Below, piece by piece: positions 1-13,037 of a DNA stretch of 64,000 bases; the stretch's first letter is position 1, and every line of letters begins with the position of its first letter. Made by a program: the position numbers and the translations under genes. The DNA lies in NCBI GenBank assembly GCA_946699065.1, contig CAMPDV010000214.1, positions 372,001 to 436,000 on the forward strand. The letters run 5' to 3'. A model generated the notes under the pieces. The model saw only the letters and a list, made by a program, of their open reading frames with translations, ran no database searches and was not told the origin of the DNA. The stretch comes from Loxodes magnus. Taxonomy: Eukaryota; Ciliophora; Karyorelictea; Loxodida; Loxodidae.

Positions 1-2188
1 TTCATTCTCCTTAATCGTCTTTACGATAATTCATTATAGATCAAGGATTATTTTCTCTATCGTTTGAGGAAGAATCAATACTAACTTTTCCAGTAGTACC
101 AATAAATTTGACATTTCTCATTTCTCTTATTATATTATTTAAGTTAGTATAATTCTATCCAGAGTTTATTAGATTTTTTATTGCGTAAGCTCCTAGTAAA
201 ATCGAATCAAACTCAATAAGAGAATTATTCATTATTTGCTATCCGAAATATTTTTTGCTTAAACTTAAAACTTTCTATCCAAACTCTCCGATTTATCCTA
301 TAGGAAAATATTAAATAGTCCCCTTCGCCACTGCTTGTATTTTAGATATTTCGTTACCTTATTCTACTAGATTTTATGTTAGTCATGAAAAAGCTATAAA
401 CTGAATGTCTCCTTCTCTTGCTCCTAGATCGTAGAAATATTAAAGTATAAACTTAACATCATCTTAGTAAGTGATTATGAGTACAATTCTTGTCTTTTCG
501 TATATTTCTTTCACAATTCCTTTTCAAAAATTGTCTTTGTTTTCAGTTCGAATTTCTCCTACTAGTCTTTAGTTATTAACTATATTTATTTTAAAATGCT
601 TCGTCTCTTTTATTAGATAGTCATAAACTCCCTCTGATCAAGAATTGTTCTGAAATATTACTCCGACATTTTTTCATCCTTGAAAGTAGCAAGTTCAAGC
701 TGCTAAAACCGCACAGTAAGCATCTGATTAAATATTTCTTACAAAGAGAGGAAATTTTTGTTTGTCTGACAATAATGGAGCTGAGTTACTGCCTGAAGTA
801 CAAGGAACTGAAAAATTTTGTAGTTAGAAGAAGTGATAAAGCTCAATAGAATTAGAACTAGATTCTGGCATAAAATGAATAAGTCCATAATCTTCTTTTT
901 TTGAATCTCATTCTTTATAAACGTAATCATAGTCAAAGTACTCAGCTCCTGTATAAATTTTAGTGACTTATATCTGGTAATATGGTAATAGATCGCTTAG
1001 TGTATTAACATAATAAACTCCAAATTCTCTTCCTTAGTAATAATACTAAACTCACTTCACTTCAGTTCCATCAGGATTCTAAGTATCAGCAACCATACTA
1101 ATAGGAATAGAAATTAGACTATTATCAGGGATATTTTTAGTTCCATCAGGCCATATTATCTGTTCATAAAGGTCAACTGAAGTCTAATTTACAGTTCCAA
1201 CTATCTTAACTTAATTTGCTTGCACATTTAAGATTAAAAATTGGATGCTTTATTTCTAGACTATCATTTTTGCAACTTAATTCCTTTACATCTAATTTAC
1301 CTAATGCATTTGCTTAAGAGTTCTTAATAGTTATAATAAAACTTGCTCAACACAATAAAGCTAGTACTCTTAAAAGCTTTTAGTAACTCTAGATCCAAAG
1401 TTGAAACCTACGAATCCATTTAGATTGAACTGGCTTGCTAGATTTCAGATTTGCCAGGAGTTCTTAAAGTCCATAATGAAAACTTTCAACTTGAAGTTCT
1501 TTTTTAAGAATTGTTAGAGAAAGATCTCAAAGTTATACTGAATGCTACTGTAAAATTTAGAGATTCCCTTCATTTAAATTTCCTCAGTAATAATGCTAAA
1601 TTATAAATTTTGATTGCTAAAATCAGGAATAATCCAAAGGTAGTCCATGTTCCTTAGCTATTACTACATTATCAGCGGTTCATCCAATGAAAAATCATCT
1701 GCGAAGTAGCCCATTGATATTCAATTAAATTTTTCAATAAAGCGAATTACTACTTCAGTAAGCGCTTCAGTTTTAGGGAGAATGAAGTAAGTGAAATTGC
1801 TTCATTTGATTCAATTGCTATGCCAGTCTTTGGCAACTAAATGAATAATTTAATTTTGACTGGAAAAAATAGAAATAAATTAGGTGATTTGAGTACTGCT
1901 AGTTAAATCAATGATAATATCTATCTTCTATTTTAATCATCTCTTAGTAAGTCTAGACAGATTCAATAATGTTTAGTTGTTTAGTTATATTTCTTAAACT
2001 AAGAATCAAGCGTTATAATCATTTTTACGCTAGCTATTATCCAAATATTTTATAATGCTCCTTACTTATTCATTAATGAGTATATCCCAATTCTTATTCA
2101 AGTAATTATCGTATAGATACTCTATTTTCTAGCCTTGAAGTTGCAAAACTAAGAAGAAAGTTAATGATATTAAAACAAGCCTTGCCAT
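1..2188 (-). CDS. Surface receptor with tandem ANF-type ligand-binding domains (5' part)
   Basis: One uninterrupted frame of 729 codons from ATG at 2188 to the window edge, with TAA/TAG as Gln and TGA as Trp. Residues 1-19 are a hydrophobic signal peptide (MARLVLISLTFFLVLQLQG). A first type-1 periplasmic-binding-like domain ends at about residue 330 with the IIWPDGT motif typical of the linker after ANF-receptor folds. A second domain follows with the hallmarks SAPLLSDKQKFPLFVRNIQSD, GWKNVGVIF and, near the edge, GTTGKVSID. Family knowledge: such folds bind small ligands outside the cell in class C GPCRs, glutamate receptors and receptor cyclases. The membrane and output parts lie beyond the window, so the receptor class is unknown. 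At least ten tryptophans, including the GW in GWKNVG, are encoded by TGA. No intron is needed. Confidence 0.85.
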
Positions 2189-5100
2189 TTCTATTTAGGC
2201 TTTTTAAATAAAATAGAGATTTAGCAATGAACTAAGAGTAAAAAAGCAGCTAGTTTATTTGTATTACTGTTGAGCGAATAAACCTTAATTTATACATTGC
2301 CCTTAAGTATTTTAATATTACAAGGCTAATATTAACTTAGCAGTTGCTTACTTGAAGTATAGATAAGTTAATACAGTCGCTTATTATTAAAATGGTATTT
2401 CTTTTTCTTTATATAACACCTTGATATTTAAATTCAGGTAAAGCAGAAGATTTTATTATTAACATTTAACTTTTTCTCTTCAATTAGCTTTCAAGTACTA
2501 AGTTACTCAAATTTAGATCTAAACATGCAATAGTTTATCTTATCAATTTTTACATCAATATTAGTATAATTTAAGGGCTCAAAGATTTCATAGATTTAGA
2601 ATATACTATATACCAGGCTCTGTATTTTATCCTTTTTTTATTAGTGAGTATTACTTGAGTTTTTCAAATTTAGTTTTAACTTTAGATCTTGCTATGCTAA
2701 TTCTTTAAAAGCATTGCTTTAGTTATATAGTACAAATACTTGATTACTCTATCAAAACCTATTTGGCGTATTTAATCCAATTATACTATTTTCTCATTGC
2801 TTTTCCTCAGTCAACACTACTAATTATTTTCCTTAGTTCTGTTTATTCATTAGCATAACATCATTTTCCTCTCTATAATTATAGTACCAACCATTCGAAT
2901 AAACTTAATGATGTATCTTCTACTAAAAGCAATAGCAACATAGTTATTGCTATTACTAAGTGAAAATATTTGTTGGGATAACTTCTACTTTAAATAGCGC
3001 TTAGCTACTTTAACTTTGATCGATAGTTACAGAGATAACGAAGCAATAGCTTCTAGTAGTGCTAGTTTACTACAATTCTTATACCAAATTCTCCAAAATA
3101 AGCTTAAGACTTTGATATGCTTACCTTAATACCTTTTCAAGTATTAAGAATCACTTAGTCCTATCTCTAGTCTTAGATGTGCTAAAAGGTTTATTTTTCT
3201 GTTATCTTAAAAAGAAAAGCTATTTTAAGGGAGTCATATGAATTTGTAATTCTGAGTAGCTTAATGATAATAAAGTATATATTTGCATAATATTTTTCAT
3301 TAATACATCAAATAGAAAGTGATCTTAAGAATGATAGACTTATATTAAAAAGAGATAAAATGAACTGTATTAACTTTAGTAGCTATAATGGATCCTAGGC
3401 AACTTTAAAGTAATTTAGTATATCAGGTTAGATTCCTTTTAATGTATACTGTAAAATAATAATTTTTTATGCCTAGTAATCCTTCATAAATACGCAACTA
3501 AAATAATACTAGTCATGTTATTGGTTTCTTCTAGTTTATATAAGGAGACTTAGGTATAAAAAAAGTTTAAAAGCTGTTCAAAAATTGTTGGAGCTTTTAA
3601 ATCTAGTTGAGCATTTTGTTTAAGCCCTATTTTTAACTGTAAGAAAAAGAGAACATTCTGAGTAAAATTTTAAATCCTGGTCTGCTTTTTTATTTTAAGA
3701 ATTAATGAATTTTTATTTACCTAATTGGGTATTTAATCATAGTGGCTTTTCAAGAAATAAAGAAACTAATTTATAAAGAGTGATTACATTTAATCGTTAT
3801 CCTTATAAAGACATTAAAGCAGTCTATTTATATTAGTTGTATAAATAATGCTTACAGTTATAAAAGTGATTGTAATCCCAAAGCTTTATATTTATTATCT
3901 AACTCAATTGGAGTTCTCACTTTTTGTCTTAGTAATTAACTTTAATAATAGCACTTCAAACTAACTTAAACCTAATTAATCTAATCTTAATTTTAGATAT
4001 GCATAGAATGAATTTTTTTAGTTTCATTTTCAATAAAAAGTTATAATATGAAGATTATGAGGTAAATAGGATGCTTCAGTTTATTTAAGTTTATAAATAT
4101 CATACCTCATTCTCGCCTTTTTTCCTCCCTTCTTCTATCTTACTATCGATTCTCATATTTTTTTCTTTCTATCCCTCTAATTATCTTTATGCTCTTTTCC
4201 AGATGGTGACTGTCCTTTACTTTGTAAATTGCTGTGAAAAATTTTGATTTGTAGTTCTATTTCTGATTTTTGTCTCTAGGTACATTTCTAGCTAAAGTAT
4301 AATTGACCGTAAGTTATTAAACCTTCCAATTCTTTACCAGGAAAGCTATCGGAAGATTATTAAATATTTCCCAATATTAGACACACTCGAAAAACATATC
4401 TAAAGCTATTTTTTCCTCCATATATACAAAGCAAGCTTTTCACAGGATAATGACATAGAAACAGTTTTAGTTAAGAAATTGAGTTGCTTTAAAATAGCTC
4501 TAGCACTAGCACTAGCTTTTAAAGCAATTTGCTATATCTGTTAGCATAAATTGATAGTAGCAAAGAGGCCTTTTTAATAAATTTAGCCACTAAGTTTAAC
4601 TTTTAAAATTACAAAGCACACAAAGCTAATTAGCGAAAACACTATACTAGAGAGATTTTTAGGATCAATAAGACTAAAATTAAAACTCTGGCGTCTTTTT
4701 TTATTTCAGATTAACTTTTAGTTAATAAGTAGGCTAATTAGAATGGATCAAGTTGCTTAAGATCATAACCTTATAAAATTGGAGCTAAAATAATGACTCC
4801 AAGTCCTTAAAAGAGATTTAGCAAATTCTATCAAATTTTTGATTGCTAGTATAATAAAGTTTGGTACCTTTATCTCAGACATTCGTAGTTTGCAGAATTC
4901 TAACATAAACACTCTTAACAAAGGAGCAAAAATCTAACTTATCTATATTTAACCTTTTCTTAATTTTGAAGTTATTAGACCTACAAACACTTAGCATATG
5001 CTGCTTTTAAATCAATCGTTATGCATAAAAAATAACTTATTATATTGAGACTATTTCATTATTATTGACAGTTTATCTTCCTTCTCCTAAAAATATTTAT

Positions 5101-7842
5101 AAAAGCTAAACAATCTAAAGCTTCAAAGAGTATTTCTCTGCTAGCGAACCTTTTTATATGAAATTGACTAAAATTCTATTTCTTTAGGATGAATTTATTT
5201 ACTTAAGATATATTGATTATTAGTCACTTGCACCAAAATTTTAAAGTTTATTAATAAAAATCACAGTCAGTTATCTATGTCCATCAATAAGGCTTTTTCG
5301 AGATTATCTTTGAATTTAACTCTAATCTTAAAACAAAAAAGCTTTTTAGCATTTGCTTTAATTTAAACTCATTAAATCAATTTTATACTCCTTCATCTTA
5401 ATTTTCGTACAAGTGATAAAGCTTCAATTTTCAAATTTTAGGATTTAAAAAGCTTCACTTTTAGAACTTTTTTTTTAATCTATCTGCTTTAGTTTCTTTT
5501 AACTATGCCTTTAAAAAATACAATGAAGTTAAAAAAATGTTTGCTAATGCAATTTAGATTTCAATCTTTTGGTAGATTAAATCCAAATAAAAAATAATTT
5601 TACATGACAAGGTTTAATAACTTTGAACCTTTATATTTACTCTAATACCAAAATATAAGCAGATAAAAAACGCAACCCACCTCTACCTTAGATTTCTATT
5701 AAGCTTTATCTTCAAAATATTTAAATTAAAATGATTTGTGTTAATTTCATTTCATACCGAAGTTTTCTTGGTTAACTTGCTTTTGATTTCTAAAATAATT
5801 TTATAAAGAAATCTAAGATTTTAGAATAGCTTCTAGTATTAAGTCTGTTCTTCATATATGTATATGAAAGTAAATTTTATTCAAATGTTTAGATTACTAA
5901 GACTCTTCTATACCTTAAATTGGTTTAGTTATCCGTCTTTCTATCTATTAACTTCGAGTTTTTACAACCATAAGCCAAAATTCCTTTTTTTTTGTCTTAT
6001 TTATTAATTATATCCTTATACCTTTTTTTCCTTTCACAACCTTTCTTTCAAAAAGTGGATTTGAAATAGTAGGTAGATATAGAGCTTTTTAAATGAAATG
6101 ATTTAGCATTTAGCTATTAAACTTTATAAAAGACTAAGCTTTGGTTATAAAAATAATTGCGATAAAGGCTAATAAGCCTAAGATCCCATTTCGCCAAGAA
6201 GAGAGAAAAAAAAACGCGAGAATTAGTAAAGCACTAAGTATTAAAAGGTTTAAAAATGTATAATAAAAACGAAAAATCAATCAAAAATAAACTAAAGAGC
6301 AGGTATAAATATCTTTTATACAGCTTGAACTTCTAATGAACCTTTTAGTGTCCGGTAATATAGATTAATAGTGCTTAATTAGTTATAAAATAAAAAAAGT
6401 TTATATATTAGAACATCTAAAAATTATCTATAATGAAATAGTTTTATTAAGATAGTTAATTTTTAAAGTTAGCATACTAGATAAAATAATCATTGAAATA
6501 ATAAAAGTAAGGATATCTAATAATTTTTATAAGCTTGTTATGCTTATTTCAAAGAGTAGATAGCTAGTTTTGAATGACTTTGAAATAATAATTTATTAGC
6601 ATAAATATATAAAAAAGCTTTATTTAATTTGAAGATAACTAGAATTGATAATTTATTAATTAAATATCTAAACTTATAAACATTATGCATCTGCTTTTTA
6701 ATTTTATAAGCCATTTCTTAAACATTTCTGAATTTATTTCTAAATTATTTATTAATATTTTATATAGAATAGCCCAGGTAGAAAATTCAAAATGCTGGCT
6801 TAAAAGTCAATTTAAAGATACACTTGATCTTCACTTTTTTCTCTTTAAATAGAAGAAGTTGCTCAAACTTGCCTCAATTCATAGCAGATATTTATAAAGT
6901 TTTCCAGCATTCTCAAACATAAAATTTTTAAAGCTTACATTAACTTTTTTTTGTCAAATTTTATTTAAATTAAAAAGAAATTTTTTCAAAACGCAGAAAG
7001 TTTTTTCCATTTAATTAAATAAAAAATAATAAAAAATACTTATGTCTCATATAATTTTAGTAAGGATCTTTATGTGACTTATCTAATTAAATCATTATTC
7101 TTAGATGTTGAGTATAACTATTTTTATAATTTCTATTTTCTTTCATTTAAAATATAAGGAAACATTTGTTTGAATTTTATTAATTTTATCATCAACTAAA
7201 GTTTAAACTCATAGTTATTTCTTTCTCGTTTTTATCTTCTTCTTTCTAACAAACTAGAATTTAAAATCGATTATTAAGTTTTCGAAAGTTTCCTTTTCTA
7301 TTAGTTCGGATTTATTTGATTATAGATTAAAATTATTTTGGCAGTCAAATTAATAAAATTAAGACTTTCATATCTTTTTTAATTTTTTAAGTCGAGTAAA
7401 ATATTCACGACTTCCAAATTATTTTTGCTAAAACATTCCTAAATCTTTTTATTTTAAAGTATACCTTGAAAATATTTAAGGGTATCTAAAGATAATTCCC
7501 TTAATTTTTAGCACCAAACTACTAATTAAGATTTTATCTCCAAATCATCCAAAATTTAAATTTTCTCTCTGAATGTATAACTAAGTCACACTATATTGCT
7601 TGTCTTAGTTCAAAATAAAGACATTCTCACCAATTAGATTTATTTATTCACTACTAAAAAAGTTCTCTTTTAGTATAACTAGAATTTAGGTTTTTAATTT
7701 TTATCTCATTTAATGAAAAGAAAATATCTGATTTATCGCTTTTAGTAGAAAACATACTATGGAGAATAAACTTAAAAGAGTTTTATATTAGTGACTATAT
7801 AAATTGATAGTTAAATTTAAATTTTTAACTAAAAGTAAAGAA
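2189..7842. other. Unresolved AT-rich stretch
   Basis: No gene could be fixed here. About 2,790-3,130 reads plausibly on the minus strand (an Arg/Lys- and Ile-rich segment), and 4,090-4,230 has a Lys/Arg/Gln-rich minus reading, but no start, end or family motif supports either. The rest is T- and A-run-rich and looks intergenic. Since TGA may be sense, absence of stops is not evidence of coding. Confidence 0.4.
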
Positions 7843-8955
7843 TCAAAAGTTAACAACATACCCTCCGAAAACCACAAAAGAAACATCAAGTCCTATATCA
7901 GGATTCATATTCCAAATGTGTCTTCTGTCTTCTATATCAACCAAAATTACGTAACAATAGCGACATCTTCTTTTCATATTTAGATACAATTATATCGATC
8001 CTTTGTTCGTCTTTAAAAACTAGACACATAAAGTTGGATTGTATTTACTTTTTTATTTCTGCAAAAATTCTGGTTAAAATTCTAGATATTCATAGCTTTC
8101 ATTTTTTTCTTAATAAACTATATCTGGAAATTCATTTGACATTTGCATCTTTATAACATCTTAGAAATTCACAACTTTAAGCTATTCTTTTTATATAATT
8201 TCATTTTCTAAGAAAATTAGCAGAGTTTTAACAGGACATGTTGAAAAAGCAGGTCTAGCTATCATTAAATTAGTTACAATACGGCAGCATTTTTAAGTTC
8301 TTTCAACATATTTAGAAACATTATATTATATGTCTTTACCTATAATCTTTTTTACTCTTTATCTTTTATATTTTTTAAACTAGTTTTGTGGAAACTGTTT
8401 TCTTATTTCTTCGGTAATATCACTCTCGATTCAAGAATTTAGATCTGTCATAAATATATCGCTAGTAAGTTCGTTTTTAACGAATTGTTCAGGAATAGAT
8501 ATATTCTATTGGCAGATGTCTTCATGATGTCTAAGCTAGAATGTATTTTTTGTCTAATACTTCCCTGCAAAAATTCCTATCACATGAACATTTTCATGAA
8601 CTGGTGCAGTGTAGCATGTGCCACTATATTCAAACATATTACCAAACCAAAAATCCCATGCATTCAAATACACTCCACCATTTGTTAAGAATCCTACAAA
8701 TTTAAGCATTTTAGGAGAAGATTCTAAAAGTCTCAGTTGCTTTATTATTGACTCGATATTTAAGCTATCCACTACTTCAATATTTTAATTTAGTTCAATA
8801 GATAACTTTAAAAAATGTGAAGAATGACGAGAACAGATATAAAACTTACCACAAACTTTTGAAACTCTGAGAAAGATATCTTTTACAGGTAGAAATTCAT
8901 AAATGTAAATTAAAAGGCAATTCGGTATTTTTTAAATGCTTAAGTTCTATTCCAT
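7843..8955 (-). CDS. F-box-like protein, 370 aa
   Basis: Single-exon frame from ATG at 8955 to TGA at 7845-7843. Residues 9-35 (KIPNCLLIYIYEFLP, then KDIFLRVSKVC) match the start of an F-box: a conserved Pro, a Leu/Ile-rich helix, then Leu-Pro and Asp before the second helix. F-box proteins act as substrate receptors of SCF ubiquitin ligases by binding Skp1. About residues 95-140 form an aromatic region (AWDFWFGNMFEYSGTCYTAP) that may be the substrate-binding fold; I do not recognise a named domain there. The C-terminus (GLDVSFVVFGGYVVNF) looks like a beta-strand ending. It fits the ubiquitin theme of the neighbourhood, though it is far from the RBR genes. The F-box call rests on the pattern only. 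Confidence 0.65.
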
Positions 8956-11270
8956 TTTTAATTGGCTTTAATAATAAAAACAATCTAGAAATTAGAAAGA
9001 AAATCAACTTACTTAAAGTTTTTGTTCCCTCTTGCATTATGTAGGAGATAAAAACTTTATCCATGAACTTGAAGACTATCTTTGTAAAAAGATAGTCAAC
9101 CAGTCTAAAAAAGTTAAAGTTTTATAAAATTTGAAATTTAAAATTATCACAGTCTTCGCTTACACTCAAATGGAAAGCTTTAGTACTAAACTACTGACAT
9201 TATTTATAAAAATTTGACCTAAATTCATAAAGTAAATATAAGCTTTAAAATGAGTAAATGCTGATTAAATTTTAAGCCTTTTTAAAGGAAAATTCAGATG
9301 ACTATATAAATTTTAATGATTATCTGAACTAAGAAAAATTGAAAATAAGAATGAAATATTAGAGCCTGGATTCTCTTAACCTATTTAGTTTAAATTAAAG
9401 TAAAATCGTAAGAACTTCATTGCTTCCAAGTCCAAAAAAGGAGTCAGTTTAAATTAAAAGCAAGACTCATTACATGTATATTAAGGTGATTTAAAGGTGA
9501 TTATTGATATGAGTCTTTATGATTTAGTTATTTTATTTATCTTTTCTTTAAATTCTGAAAAGTAGTTCAAAGTGTAATATCACCATACTCTGCTTAAGTA
9601 AAATAAAATTTATACAAAAAGTTTTAAAATTATGCGGAGAAATAATTCACATATTAAGGTAGTGTAGAAGAAGTTTTAGAGATTTCTATTCTAAACTCAG
9701 AAACTTTCGTTACACATGGAGGATATAATTTCTCTTTCTCCTTACTTATATCCTAGGTAAGTAATTACTTATTTTAAGCTAGTTGCCTATCTAAAAATGC
9801 TTAAATGTATTTAGTTTCTACTTTTCTTTTTTTAAGTAATTACTGTACATTTTTACACGTTTATGCTCAAGAGAAAACTTAAGCTGTGATGTATAGTAAT
9901 TTTTGAGCATTTGCTTATGAACTTGAAAGTTTTATTTAATCATCCGCAACTCACTCACTGCATTAATTTTTGAATCCATATTCCTTTTTGTTTTCTTCCA
10001 AGTTTCATTTAAAAATATTTTAATATAAAGATACAAGCATAGAACAATGGCTACTTCCTTGTAGAACTTTGGTACTAATTTTGATTGATCTTGTCAAATG
10101 AGCAAAATGTATCTTCCTTGATATAATATCAAGCCTTTTCTCGATGTCAATTAGAGTAGCTATTAGTTGTTTTTTATGTGACCATCTATGATGTAAATCA
10201 ATAGTTTATTAAATAGTTCAAAATTGATAAGTTTTTGAACTTTTAGGAATAAATCCAAATTAGACTGGATGCAAAATAATTCGATCTCAAGTGTATTTAT
10301 GCTAGCATTAAGTTATTGCCTTGTAACATATTTTTGTAAGTATTTGGAATGCTCTAAGTTATATTTCAATGTAATACTAACTTGAAAGCTATTAATACGC
10401 AAATTTGATTCTCGAATTAATTTAATCCAGAAAAAGTATCATAATTAGGCTACGAAGTTGCCAAGATGTAATAATTACAATAGTATTAGTTATTTGCTAT
10501 GTGGATAAAAGTGCTAGATTTCAATCATTTAAAATTAGTTCATTAGCAGTTATTAAATCTAGCAGTATTGAGTGCTGTTATTGATTTGGGAAAGAACTAT
10601 CATTGTTTGGTAGTATTGAAGTCTTCAAAAGGAATGAATGGTTTCTAGTTATTAGTTCTTATAGTTTTGTTAAGATATTCGCAATTTGTATCTTTATAAA
10701 TATTTAACTTTTCTTTGTTACCAAATATCATAATTCAATTGTTAATCTTCTCTTTCTTATGCTTGTAAAATTTCCAGAAAGAATTCAAAAATTAAATTCA
10801 TCTTAACAAGAATAAAATATTCTAACTAAAAGTCATATTCCACCAGCTCGATTATTTGCATTTTAATATTAGGTACGATATGGTTCTAAAATCATTGGGT
10901 TATATTACTATTATGTTTATATCTCCTCATTTAAAAAAATGTTTAAAGCCATTATCAGAAATAAACTATTATAGTTCTATCTATTTACTCCTATTGAATC
11001 TATATTGGTATGTTCTATTCTAATTTATTTTAGAATTGCTTCACCTTTAACTTCTGGATAAAAGAGTAAAGAATCTTTTGACCATTATACTTGGATGTGT
11101 AATAAATTAGGTGCATAATGTATTGAGTTTCTATAATATATGAATATGAACTGAGTAATAGTAGATTTTGAAGTCAATTGCTAAGAAATATTGCTAAAAT
11201 ATAAGTAATGTGCTAATGGATCCGTTTTATAGTTGTTCAAATATTTGAATATCACTCTGTAAAATTTTTA
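8956..11270. other. Unresolved AT-rich stretch
   Basis: Upstream of the F-box-like gene. No RNA gene or protein family could be recognised on either strand. Any coding sequence here would be diverged and split by short introns. Confidence 0.4.
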
Positions 11271-11279
11271 ATGGCTTTT

Positions 11280-12300
11280 CAAGTTTTTTACTCCTTAAAG
11301 ATGAATATGGCTCAGAAGTTATTCCATGAACGATTCATTGGGGCATTGGGAAAATAAAGAAAGACATACATAATAGTTAAAGAAAAGTAGTAGATTAGGC
11401 ATTTTAAAGTCCAAACTCAAAATTACATGAATCATACTTCATGTATTTGAATTGACTACCTTAAGAGTACTACTTAACCATGAGATGTTTAAAGTTTGGT
11501 TTAAAAGTATCATAAAAAGGATGACCGAATCCTTACTTTGATATCACTTTTTTATTTACAAAACTAAAATTGCTAATTCTTAGATATTTTAGAAACTTAG
11601 AGAAACTAACTTAATATTTTGAAATAGAGGGAAAGAATATTGAAGACCGTAAAAATTTTAATAAACTTATAAAAAAAATAAAAGAACAATTCTTTTAAGA
11701 TGCTACAGAAAGGATGAGACCAATGTAAATTGTCCGTTTTTACTTTAAGATATTGAAAAAGAAGCAAGATAATTTCCATTTTATGCATATACTAAACTAA
11801 ATGAGTTTATGATTAGAGAAATAGTTTCTATAAACAAATTTAGAACCTTTTTGAATAATTTCTAATACGACTTATAACAAAGATACTTCTAAAGTAAGTA
11901 CTCCAAGATTTGTGTATGTGGAGAATTAGATAGCTTCATTTATAATTGATCATGTAATGCTCTGTAAGATCTTATTTAGGAATTTCAAGGCTTAAAAAAT
12001 ACAACTTAATAAAGATTTTAGTTAACATATAATCAAAATTACCATACTCTTAATTTTCGTATTTGAAAGTCGTTAAAGAAATAGGTTTTAGAATAAAAAG
12101 CTTTCATTAAAAATTACTGAGAAAAAGAATTGAAATCCTAAAGTGAAATGAGAAATTACTACAATGATAGAACGATCTAGATAAAATTGAAGGAGTGGAA
12201 GAAGAAGAACATGAACAATAAGCAAATTTGGACTGATGAATAAGATGTAAATAAGCAGTTCTATTACCTGTATGAAAACACAGATAAGACATTCTAATTG
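11280..12300 (+). CDS. Probable coding region, unknown product (ends uncertain)
   Basis: The plus strand reads as a Lys/Gln/Phe-rich protein. From about 11,440 one frame gives a run including KVSQKGWPNPYFDITFLFTK and then a charged helix around 11,620-11,800. A different frame is best after about 11,900, which suggests one or more short introns (a candidate donor GTAAGTACT lies at about 11,894). A highly charged, Glu-rich helix is readable at about 12,100-12,250. No start, stop or family could be fixed. With all three stop codons potentially sense, this is a composition-based call. Confidence 0.3.
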
Positions 12301-12595
12301 ATTTTATTATTACTATTTTAAGTAAACTCCTTTAAAATTTATAATATTTTAATAAAATTCAGGTTATAGATCTATGCTTTAGAAGTTATTGAATATCTTT
12401 TCATGCTCAATCCACTTGAAAAAGCCTATTTATTTTTGAAAAAGAAGAATTTCTAAGAGAATTTTCATGAGATGTTTTATATTCATAAATTTTCATAGTT
12501 TTATTACATCAAAACATTTGTACTCTTTTTTATAATGCTTCAATTTTTTAATTTCAACTCATATTATAAACTTTTAACTTCTTATTAAAAAAAAT

Positions 12596-12666
12596 TGCCT
12601 CACCGAGAATCGAACTCGGATTGCTGGATTTAAAGTCCAAAGTGCTAACCGTTACACCATGAGGCA
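12596..12666 (-). tRNA. tRNA-Gln, anticodon UUA (reads UAA)
   Basis: A 71-nt cloverleaf: 7-bp acceptor stem TGCCTCA/TGAGGCA, D arm GGTGTAACGGTTAGCA, anticodon stem TTGGA/TCCAG around the 7-nt loop CTTTAAA, and T arm GAGTTCGATTCTC. The anticodon (positions 34-36) is TTA, so it pairs with UAA. The body, notably GGTGTAACGGTTAGCAC and GGACTTTAAATCC, follows eukaryotic tRNA-Gln, in which the loop is normally CTCTGAA or CTTTGAA. This is therefore a dedicated tRNA-Gln reading UAA, as known from ciliates that reassigned UAA/UAG. On its own strand it is followed by a run of eight T, a standard RNA polymerase III terminator. Confidence 0.93.
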
Positions 12667-12730
12667 TTTCTTCTTATATTTATTATTTGCTAATCTTTAT
12701 ATATAGAAAAATATTTCTTCTCTTTTAAAA

Positions 12731-12811
12731 TGGCAGCTGTGGGATTCGAACCCACACGCACTAAATGTTCAGCAGATCTTAAGTCTCCTTAACTGACTCG
12801 GAAAAACTGCC
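12731..12811 (-). pseudogene. tRNA-Leu(UAA), probably damaged copy
   Basis: Clear relative of the tRNA-Leu(UAA) gene at 54,234-54,317: same acceptor start GGCAGTT, anticodon loop CTTAAGA and T arm GTGGGTTCGAATCCCAC. Compared with that copy it lacks 4 nt between the D loop and the anticodon stem (AAGGAGACTT here, AAGGAGACAGACTT there). The 5-bp anticodon stem becomes GGAGA/TCTGC with a G-G mismatch, and the D region is shortened. The long variable arm is present. It lies 64 bp from tRNA-Gln(UUA) in the same orientation. It may be a pseudogene or a poorly folding but still processed tRNA. Confidence 0.75.
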
Positions 12812-13037
12812 TTTCATATTTAAATTTTTTAGTTTTGCTTTAGAAAAATGTTTACTTTTTTTTTGTTAGAGTTTTGTTGATTTTGCTATTCTTTTTTCCA
12901 TCAAATAAAGATTGATTCTTTTACTTTCTTTTTATTTTGATTTTAGTTTTTTTTTTTCTAATTTTGCTGTTATTTTCATTTTTATTGATTTTTTTTATTT
13001 TTAAATTTAAATTCTTTCGACATTTATATTTTATAAA

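Noticed and set aside
12100-12300. RING finger in the coding tract before the tRNA genes
   Set aside because: A segment CKQAVLLP..KH looks RING-like but lacks the paired cysteines, and the frame choice there is uncertain.
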